Assembly: GCA_937930465.1 (NCBI GenBank)
Contig: CALGKV010000118.1
Location: forward strand, 1-8,419
Length of the DNA stretch: 8,419 nucleotides
Direction: 5' to 3'
Source of the DNA: Methanosuratincolales archaeon
GTDB taxonomy: Archaea; Thermoproteota; Methanomethylicia; Methanomethylicales; Methanomethylicaceae
Positions 1 through 5,201 of this stretch are shown here, in pieces. Made by a program: the position numbers and the translations under genes. A model generated the notes under the pieces. It did no database searches and was not told the origin of the DNA. It was given only the letters and a program-made list of their open reading frames with translations. The stretch's first letter is position 1; the number at the start of each line of letters is the position of its first letter.

Positions 1-173
1 CCGTAAACCTTAGCAGCTGTGCACTCAGCACAAGCCCCTCCTGCAGGGCTCCAAGGATTGACGGGTATCGGGGTCACCGAAGCCGCAAAAACATTCAGTA
101 CTGCAAAAGGGGATATTGCCGCAATTATCATGAAAGCAACAAGTGCAGCAAAAATTTTTTTCGAACTTTCCAT
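1..173 (-). CDS. N-terminus of a secreted protein of unknown function, cut by the window edge
   Basis: Reading from ATG at 173 towards position 1 gives 57 residues with no stop. The start MESSKKIFAALVAFMIIAA is a classic signal peptide: two lysines at residues 5-6, a hydrophobic core at about 7-29, and a likely Ala-type cleavage after residue 30 (VFA/AS). The mature part begins with a Pro-rich stretch and a CAEC motif (Cys48, Cys51). A good Shine-Dalgarno lies 6 nt upstream: GGATGTGAT at 180-188 on the minus strand, matching GGAGGTGAT in 8 of 9 bases. This supports the start. Codons are A/T-rich (ATT, TTT, CTT, GTT), unlike the GC-ending codons of fprA and the citramalate synthase gene, so the gene may be fast-evolving or acquired. 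I do not recognise the family. A secreted or membrane-anchored exoprotein is likely, but the rest is outside the window. Confidence 0.72.
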   Translation of the reverse strand, partial: MESSKKIFAALVAFMIIAAISPFAVLNVFAASVTPIPVNPWSPAGGACAECTAAKVY

Positions 174-639
174 TAATTAATCACATCCCTAAAGTAAGAA
201 ATGCTTAAGCATAATTTAAGTTTTGTTATTATCATAAATTTTTTCCATTTATTGTATTTTAGTTAAACTTATACACAATTATTCACATTTCTGTTTTTTA
301 GTGCAACATGAATACCATAAAAAACTGCGGCTTGCAACGAATCGCGCCTCCGGTTCCCTGCGCTCATCCCCAAGGCTAAGCCTGCAGATCCCGGATCAGG
401 ATTGGCGAATAAAGGAGGAGACTCAGCCCTCCAATGGCTGACGTTTGGGAAAGCAGCCGGCTGCATTACATCGGGAAGGCTCAGAACGCCTTCGGCACGC
501 ATCCGCACCCGATCGGAGAGAGTTGCCCCTCCGCACCTGTGGGCGGCGTTCCGATCCTTGCGCCCCCGCGACTGAATTGAGATCGCCTCCGGATCGGAAG
601 CGGACGTCCCGGAGATGCAGCAGGAAGCGGACGGGGGGG
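174..639. other. Gene-poor spacer: AT-rich half and GC-rich half with short hairpins
   Basis: Positions 174-310 are very AT-rich and hold the promoter of the leftward gene. Positions 325-639 are GC-rich but contain no open frame with recognisable protein sequence, and no tRNA, SRP or RNase P RNA signature that I can see. Several small inverted repeats lie close together: TCAGCC/GGCTGA (423-428/436-441), the perfect palindrome GCAGCCGGCTGC (453-464) and GAAGGC/GCCTTC (475-480/488-493). The 10-mer GGAAGCGGAC occurs twice, at 596-605 and 623-632. A run of six T on the minus strand (319-324) could end a transcript coming from nnr. A decayed gene or an unrecognised RNA are both possible. Confidence 0.5.
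201..242 (-). promoter_or_regulatory. Probable promoter and palindromic operator of the secreted-protein gene
   Basis: On the minus strand a TATA-like AAATTTATGAT sits at 231-241. A start site about 26 nt downstream would fall near 211, giving a roughly 38-nt leader that carries the Shine-Dalgarno site. A perfect 12-bp palindrome, ATGCTTAAGCAT, occupies 201-212, exactly at that predicted transcription start. This is a usual place for an archaeal repressor to bind. The palindrome is seen directly; the promoter assignment and regulatory role are inferred. Confidence 0.4.
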
Positions 640-2178
640 CTAGTGCCCGAAGCCCTTCAGCACGCGCGGTATCGCCCTGACCAAGTCGCTCGCGGTGAAC
701 CTCTGGCCCACTTCCTCCTCGAGCATGTCTCCTGCGTAAGAGTTTATGAAGGAGGCCGCTACGGCCGCCCTGAATGGCTCAGCCCCCCTGCTGAGGAGCG
801 CTCCTGCAACCCCTGCCAGGACGTCCCCGGTTCCTCCAGCGGTCATCCCTGGGTTCCCTATGTTCTTAACCCTGTACCTGGATCCGTCGGTTATTATGTC
901 GTGCTTAGACTTGAGTAGCAAGGTCGCGCCGAGCCTTGAGGCCCACTCCCTCACTATGGGTAGGCGCTCCTTCCAACCCTCCTCCCTGTCCTCCGGGAGC
1001 TCGACGCCCGTGAGCGCCTTGAACTCTCCCGCGTGGGGCGTGATGACCGCCCCCAAGCCTTTCGCGGCTTCGGGGGACCTGCCCAGCGCCTTTATCGCGT
1101 CTGCGTCTATGACGGCTGGGATACTTGACTTGGAGATAAGCTTGAGGATCTCCAATACCGAGGATGCAGTCTCCGGGTGCTCGCCCAAGCCCATCCCGAT
1201 CACGGCAGCGTCCGCACGGGCGACCTCCTTGGATATCTGCCCGATGGATCCCGGATCCAGGCGGTCCTCCGAATCGAGCGGCAGCACGATCAGGTCAGGG
1301 GAGTAGGACCTCACCTCCCTCGCGATGGAGCCAGGGACAGCCACTACTGCCAGGTCGATCCCTACCCGCAGCGCAGCCATTGCCGCAAGAGCCGGGGCCC
1401 CCGCGTACCTTGAGGACCCGCCGATCACGAGCAGCCGCCCGTTCTCGCCCTTGTGCGAATGGATCCGCCTCGGGGGGAGTGCCAGCGAGATGTCCCCGGG
1501 CCCTGCGAATATCTCAGCTTCGGGCGGGACGCCAATGCTTATCGTCTTGAGCGCCCCGACGTGCTCCCTTGCGATCTCCTTGACGATCCCGGACTTGGGC
1601 TTGTGGTGAGTGACTGTGAGGTCCGCCCTGAACGCGTCCCCCATCACTTCCCCGCTCCCGGCGTCGATGCCGGTGGGCACGTCGATAGCTACCCTCATGG
1701 CTTTGGCTGAGTTCGCCATCCTGACTGCAGTCCTCACGGGCTCCCTCAGGACCCCCCTTGCGCCGGTCCCGATCATGGCGTCAATGATAATGTCAGCAGA
1801 CCCGAAGAGGCTTTCGAGCAGGGCAAGCTCGGACTCGGTCGGCGCGGTCAGCAGGCTTACCGAGTGGCGCATCCTCGAGACCGCGAGGAAGTTGGCGCGC
1901 GCCTCCTCTGTGCTGATCTGGTCAGGCTTAGCCAGCAGGACGACAACCACCCTCGCGCCAAACGATGCCAGGTGCCTAGCAGCCACGAAGCCGTCCCCGC
2001 CCTTGTTACCGGTGTGCGCCAGGACTAGGACCGATTTCCCAGATGCCGGAACAGCCGCATTAATCAAGTCAGCCACACCCTTGCCGGCATTCTCCATGAG
2101 CTGGACTCTGCTCACGCCTAGGAACTCGGCGTTCATGTCTACCGCCCTAATCTCTTCCGGTGATAGAGCCTCAAGCAT
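640..2178 (-). CDS. nnr: Bifunctional NAD(P)H-hydrate epimerase / ADP-dependent NAD(P)H-hydrate dehydratase
   Basis: This is a metabolite-repair enzyme. The N-terminal domain (NnrE/YjeF_N) interconverts R- and S-NAD(P)HX, and the C-terminal domain (NnrD/YjeF_C) dehydrates S-NAD(P)HX back to NAD(P)H using ADP. From ATG 2178 the protein has 512 residues, the normal fused length (E. coli YjeF is about 515). Epimerase marks are TGNKGGDGFVAARHL at 56-70, DAMIGTGARG at 133-142 and AIDVPTGIDAG at 164-174. Dehydratase marks are IGGSSRYAGAPALA at 252-265, GMGLGE at 328-333, VIDADA at 356-361, TPHAGEF at 380-386 and NPGMTAGGTGDVLAG at 442-456, the ribokinase-like anion hole and catalytic Asp. An upstream in-frame GTG (2208) and ATG (2202) lie only 10-16 nt from the TATA-like box, so they are probably not transcribed. 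ATG 2178 has GGGGATC just before it, and its MLEALSPEEIRAVDMNAEFLG start fits the family. No operon partner is evident. Confidence 0.95.
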   Translation of the reverse strand: MLEALSPEEIRAVDMNAEFLGVSRVQLMENAGKGVADLINAAVPASGKSVLVLAHTGNKGGDGFVAARHLASFGARVVVVLLAKPDQISTEEARANFLAVSRMRHSVSLLTAPTESELALLESLFGSADIIIDAMIGTGARGVLREPVRTAVRMANSAKAMRVAIDVPTGIDAGSGEVMGDAFRADLTVTHHKPKSGIVKEIAREHVGALKTISIGVPPEAEIFAGPGDISLALPPRRIHSHKGENGRLLVIGGSSRYAGAPALAAMAALRVGIDLAVVAVPGSIAREVRSYSPDLIVLPLDSEDRLDPGSIGQISKEVARADAAVIGMGLGEHPETASSVLEILKLISKSSIPAVIDADAIKALGRSPEAAKGLGAVITPHAGEFKALTGVELPEDREEGWKERLPIVREWASRLGATLLLKSKHDIITDGSRYRVKNIGNPGMTAGGTGDVLAGVAGALLSRGAEPFRAAVAASFINSYAGDMLEEEVGQRFTASDLVRAIPRVLKGFGH

Positions 2179-2214
2179 CCTGATCCCCAGCCACGCTACC
2201 ATTATCACGAAAGC

Positions 2215-2222
2215 TAAATATT
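2215..2222 (-). promoter_or_regulatory. TATA box of nnr
   Basis: On the minus strand the AT-rich block AATATTTA (within the longer AAAGTAATATTTAG) is the only TATA-like sequence near the gene. Transcription about 26 nt downstream would begin near 2192. That leaves a leader of about 13 nt containing GGGGATC and points to ATG 2178 as the start codon. This is inferred from spacing alone. Confidence 0.5.
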
Positions 2223-2248
2223 ACTTTATGCGAGATGCCTTCGAGATT

Positions 2249-2309
2249 CCCAGGGCTCATTGGGGGAGCCTGGGCTTCAGGGCCGAGCCTGGCGCCACTT
2301 CCCCAGGCT
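2249..2309. repeat. Two tandem hairpins with exchangeable arms
   Basis: Hairpin A pairs CCCAGGGCTC (2249-2258) with GAGCCTGGG (2266-2274): nine pairs, one bulged G and a 7-nt loop. Hairpin B pairs AGCCTGG (2286-2292) with CCAGGCT (2303-2309): seven pairs and a 10-nt loop. AGCCTGGG at 2267-2274 can also pair perfectly with CCCAGGCT at 2302-2309 (8 bp), so the arms can form mutually exclusive structures. No known riboswitch or RNA family is recognised, and the transcribed strand is unknown. Confidence 0.45.
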
Positions 2310-2460
2310 GCCAATCGGTCCGCACGTTCAGGCGCTCCTCTGATGGGGCTGCCCATGCCTTCCGGCGAGGGCAGGGGCTCATGGAGGGGAAAATGCTTGC
2401 GCGGCGCGGAGCGGAGACCTGCATGATTCCCAACATTTTTGCTTGCCTTAATCATGGAAA

Positions 2461-2469
2461 ATCATAAAA
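2461..2469 (+). promoter_or_regulatory. TATA-like box of the first CPBP gene
   Basis: ATCATAAAA is centred about 24 nt before ATG 2489. No Shine-Dalgarno sequence precedes that ATG, so leaderless transcription is plausible, as for the zinc-ribbon and 149-residue genes in this window. An in-frame ATG at 2507 is the alternative start if transcription begins slightly later. Confidence 0.4.
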
Positions 2470-2488
2470 ATTCTGGGATGCAGAAATT

Positions 2489-2878
2489 ATGACCGAGGCT
2501 CTATTTATGGGTCTTGAAAAGTTCGAGGGAAATGCTCTGCTGTTGTTCTTCTTCATCGCTTATGCATGGTCTTGGTCTTTCTGGGCGCTGCAGCTGCTGG
2601 GCATGGATCTCCATGTGGCAGCTTTTGGCCCGTTCGTTGCGGCGTTCCTGCTCACTTATGCCCAAGAAGGCAAAATGGGGGTGAAGGGGCTTCTCAAAAA
2701 AGGGTTCGATTCCAGGATCGGGAAAATTTGGTATGTGCCGACAATTTTGCTTTGGCCTGCCTACTACTTCTTCTCAATAATAGCCGTTTCCACAATAATT
2801 TTGGCGAGGTTTGGGGCGAAAAGAATGGTTCGTGGCGGGGAGGTCAAAACATGGAAGTGGGAGAAGCTGTCGCCTTGA
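2489..2878 (+). pseudogene. Truncated CPBP-family (type II CAAX protease-like) membrane protein, N-terminal half only
   Basis: The frame gives 129 residues. Residues 15-37 and 42-58 form the first two hydrophobic helices. They are followed by the typical CPBP pattern of FGPFVAAFLLTYAQEGK (46-62), a basic KGLLKKGFDSRIGK stretch (66-79) and the start of the next helix at WYVPTILLWPAYYFF (81-95). Family members normally continue to about 250-300 residues with an EExxxR motif and two His motifs; none of these is present here. After about residue 107 the sequence becomes non-family (RFGAKRMVRGGEVKTWKW), and the stop lies 28 nt inside the next CPBP gene. The best explanation is a second CPBP gene whose C-terminal half was deleted up to the front of its neighbour. 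A short membrane protein that is still expressed cannot be excluded. Confidence 0.65.
2839..2844 (+). promoter_or_regulatory. Shine-Dalgarno site of the second CPBP gene
   Basis: GGAGGT stands 6 nt before ATG 2851. This is a near-ideal site and fixes the original start of the second CPBP gene, even though that frame is now broken 50-80 nt downstream. It lies inside the end of the first CPBP frame, so the two may have been translated from one message. Confidence 0.65.
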
Positions 2879-3782
2879 ACAGGTTCATTTGGGTTTATTT
2901 CAGCCTTGCCCTTCTTTCAGCCTTGCCCTTCTGATTGGGGGCCTGGCTTATGCCCCTTGGGTCCTGGCTTCGCACGGCATGTTCCCGCCTGACCTGATCT
3001 TTGCTTTCGTGGCAGTTGGCGGGGGTTCACCGACAATCGCTGCTCTTATAGCGGCAAGGCTAGAGTTCGGCAAGGGTGGGACGGGATACCTGTTCGGCCA
3101 GTTCCTCCGCAGGGGATTTTCAAAGCTCTGGTTTCTGGCGGCTGTGTTCATACCTTTGGCTCTTGCAGCATGCGCATCCTTGCTGTGGGCTTCATCCGGA
3201 GGGGCATTCGGCCTGGAGCTTACGGCATTGGCCGGGTTCCTGCCTCTCCTGATTGTGAGCTTCTTCATGAATTTGTGGGAAGAGATAGGGTGGAGAGGGT
3301 ATGCCCTGCCCGCGCTGCAAAGGAGATGCAGCCCACTCGTTTCGAGCCTCTTTGTTGGGCTGTTTTGGGCATTGTGGCACTGGCCGCACTTCGCAGTGAG
3401 GGATAGCGCCATGGCGGCAAACTACAACAACAGCTTCGTCTGGTTCGCCGTTTTCATGATCATCTACTCGCTCTCCTACACGTGGATCTACAACTCGACC
3501 AGGGGGAGCCTGCTGGCGGTGTCGCTGTACCATGCATCCACAAACGCAGCTAACGCGACAGTCTTTGTTGGGTCGGGCATTTCCGGCCCGGTCTTCCCTT
3601 TCTATTTCCTTGTCGTGATCATTTTCACGCTCATTATTATATTTTCGAACCCGGACCGATGGAAGCGCGTCCCGAACAATCCCTTATCGCGCGGAACAGG
3701 CTGCCTCCAAGGCATGGGACCGGCACCCCCATCAGGATCCCGCCATCGGGGCGAGGCATCCCCGCTGCAGCCCCAGAAGTGA
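2851..3782 (+). pseudogene. CPBP-family intramembrane protease homologue, frameshifted by a 17-bp duplication
   Basis: From ATG 2851 the frame reads MEVGEAVALNRFIWVYFSLALL, then runs to a TGA at 2932-2934 because of a 17-bp tandem duplication. Removing one copy joins it exactly to the downstream frame and gives a 304-residue protein. Numbered on that restored protein, all three CPBP (Abi, PF02517) motifs are intact: E138-E139-xxx-R143 (EEIGWRG), His171 in FWALWHWP, and H222-xxx-N226 in YHASTNA. Six to eight hydrophobic helices are visible. Family members are integral membrane metalloprotease-like proteins, known for prenyl-protein processing or bacteriocin self-immunity; the substrate here is unknown. 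Residues 264-304 are a polar, Pro/Gly/Arg-rich tail unlike the family and may be junk read-through. The gene overlaps its truncated relative upstream. The conserved motifs suggest a recent break, or an assembly error. Translation from a later in-frame start is an alternative, but would lose the first helix. Confidence 0.8.
2898..2931 (+). repeat. Exact 17-bp tandem duplication inside the CPBP gene
   Basis: TTTCAGCCTTGCCCTTC occurs twice with no gap, at 2898-2914 and 2915-2931. Because 17 is not a multiple of three it shifts the frame. In the first copy the CPBP gene reads FSLALL and then terminates; in the second copy the other frame reads the same FSLALL and continues into the full protein. 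Confidence 0.95.
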
Positions 3783-3969
3783 TATCACGGATCTCCCAGG
3801 AACCGCCTTCCCAAGAGCCTGCCGGATGGAGGCAAGGAAACGGGCTTCTGGCAACCCCTCCGCCGAGTATGGATGGAAGAATGCGGGCGATTTTGCAGCC
3901 GCTCCCCATTCTGGGGTTGTGGAAAAAGGATTTCAGTGACGGCGCGCACTATGGTTTTGGGGATCTATT
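3783..3969 (+). other. Spacer upstream of fprA
   Basis: No gene is visible. The palindrome GTGATATCAC lies at 3779-3788, just at the CPBP stop codon. The only weak TATA-like candidate for fprA is the A-rich GGAAAAAGGATTT around 3921-3933. It would start transcription near 3952 and leave a leader of about 18 nt containing the GGGGATC site at 3959-3965. The promoter assignment is low confidence. Confidence 0.3.
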
Positions 3970-5154
3970 TTGTCCAAGATTGAAATCAAGGACGGGATTT
4001 ACTGGGTCGGCGCGGTCGACTGGGATGTCAGGAACTTCCACGGCTTCTCCTACACGACGCACAGGGGGACTAGCTACAATGCATACCTGATTGTGGACGA
4101 CAAGGTGGCGCTCGTCGATACTGTCTACAGGCCGTTCGCAGGCGAGATGCTCGATAGGATAGGCGAGATAGTCGACCCTTCGGAGATAGACTACATCGTG
4201 ATGAACCACGTCGAGTCCGACCACTCGAGCTCGCTGCCCGAGATGCTCAGGATTGCCCCAGGCGCAAAGGTGTTCGGGACTGCGAAGTGCAAGGCTGGGC
4301 TTGAGAAGCACTTCACCTGCAAGATGGACTTCCAGGCAGTGAAGACGGGGGACGAGCTCAGGCTGGGGAGGAGGACGCTGATGTTCATCGAGGCTGCGAT
4401 GCTCCACTGGCCGGACAGCATGTTCACTTATGTCAAGGAGGACGGCATACTGCTCCCGAACGACGCCTTCGGGCAGCACCTCGCGAGCTCCGGGAGGTTC
4501 GATGACGAGGTGGACCAGCACGTCCTGATGGAGGAGGCTGCGAAGTACTACGCGAACATACTCCTGCCGCTGAGCCCCCTCGTGAAGAAGAAGATCGAGG
4601 AGATCGTGGGGATGGGGATCCCCATAAGCATGATCGCCCCAAGCCATGGCATAGTCTGGAGGAGGGACCCGATGAAGATAGTCCAGTCATACATGAAGTG
4701 GGCGGCAGGGGCCGCGGAGAAGCGGGTCATCATCGCATACGACACGATGTGGGGCAGCACCGAGAAGATGGCAAGGGCTATCCTTGAGGGGATAAGGTCC
4801 GAGGGCGTCGAGGTGAGGATGTACAGGTTCCCATACTCGGACAGCAGCGACATAATCGGGGAGGTCCTGGAGGCCAAGGGCCTGCTCGTAGGCTCTTCGA
4901 CGATCAACAACGGGATTCTCCCGACGCTGGCGCCGTTCTTGACAGACTTGAGGGGGCTTAAGCCCAAGGGGAGGAAGGCGGCGGCATTCGGGTCTTACGG
5001 GTGGATGGGGGGCGCTACGGAGGAGATCGAGGCAGCGCTGAAATCCGCAGGGATGGAGATCGTGATGCCCGCGCTGAAGCTCAACTGGGTGCCGAGCAGC
5101 GAGGAGCTCAAGAGATGCGAGGAGTTCGGGAGGGAGTTCGCGAAGAAGCTCTAG
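3970..5154 (+). CDS. fprA: Flavodiiron protein (A-type flavoprotein, F420H2 oxidase / O2 reductase)
   Basis: This is a soluble cytoplasmic enzyme of 394 residues that reduces O2 to water (in some relatives NO to N2O) at a diiron site, with FMN as electron relay. In methanogens the homologue FprA takes electrons directly from coenzyme F420H2. The N-terminal metallo-beta-lactamase-like domain (about 1-248) carries the complete diiron ligand set: His80, Glu82, Asp84, His85 (HVESDHS), His146, Asp165 and His226 (SHGIVW). The C-terminal flavodoxin domain (about 252-394) has the FMN phosphate loop DTMWGSTEKMA at 258-268 plus GSSTINNG (308-315) and GSYGWMGGA (341-349). The start is TTG at 3970: a stop in the same frame at 3937-3939 and the lack of an ATG leave no earlier choice, and GGGGATC precedes it by 4 nt. 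No rubredoxin or reductase gene adjoins it, which fits F420H2 use. The donor is inferred from family knowledge and the archaeal context. Confidence 0.95.
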   Translation: MSKIEIKDGIYWVGAVDWDVRNFHGFSYTTHRGTSYNAYLIVDDKVALVDTVYRPFAGEMLDRIGEIVDPSEIDYIVMNHVESDHSSSLPEMLRIAPGAKVFGTAKCKAGLEKHFTCKMDFQAVKTGDELRLGRRTLMFIEAAMLHWPDSMFTYVKEDGILLPNDAFGQHLASSGRFDDEVDQHVLMEEAAKYYANILLPLSPLVKKKIEEIVGMGIPISMIAPSHGIVWRRDPMKIVQSYMKWAAGAAEKRVIIAYDTMWGSTEKMARAILEGIRSEGVEVRMYRFPYSDSSDIIGEVLEAKGLLVGSSTINNGILPTLAPFLTDLRGLKPKGRKAAAFGSYGWMGGATEEIEAALKSAGMEIVMPALKLNWVPSSEELKRCEEFGREFAKKL

Positions 5155-5183
5155 CTGATCTCGCTTCCTCACGATCCCAACAA

Positions 5184-5188
5184 TTTTT
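5184..5188 (+). terminator. Possible T-run terminator between convergent genes
   Basis: Five T residues (CAATTTTTCACC) lie 30 nt after the fprA stop, in the 47-bp gap before the end of the convergent citramalate synthase gene. Archaeal termination often needs only such a short T-run, with no hairpin. It would serve fprA; no equivalent run is seen for the opposite strand within the gap. Confidence 0.4.
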
Positions 5189-5201
5189 CACCAATGCAGG
5201 G

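Larger units (their letters stand above)
2179..2488. other. Divergent spacer between nnr and the CPBP genes, with structured GC-rich core
   Basis: This 310-bp spacer holds the nnr promoter at its left end and the CPBP promoter at its right end. The middle (about 2235-2420) is GC-rich and has no credible gene on either strand. It carries the hairpins described separately at 2249-2309 and a weaker CTGCCC/GGGCAG pair (2349-2354/2369-2374). A 7-bp inverted repeat CATGATT/AATCATG (2422-2428 and 2450-2456, 21-bp spacer) lies immediately upstream of the CPBP TATA-like box and could be an operator. Confidence 0.5.

Noticed and set aside
269..508. 79-residue minus-strand open frame in the spacer left of nnr
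   Set aside because: Composition shows no protein-like pattern, it bridges an AT-rich and a GC-rich zone, and its start has no TATA or Shine-Dalgarno support.
1610..2467. 285-residue plus-strand frame opposite nnr
   Set aside because: It is the antisense shadow of a well-conserved gene in a GC-rich genome, and its downstream part runs through the spacer with low-complexity residues.
2701..2715. GGTTCGATTCC, resembling a tRNA T-loop
   Set aside because: No acceptor, D or anticodon stems can be built around it; it falls in the KGFDS codons of the first CPBP frame.
2898..2934. Programmed ribosomal frameshift as explanation for the broken CPBP frame
   Set aside because: No recognisable slippery heptamer or following pseudoknot is present, and a perfect 17-bp duplication explains the shift fully.
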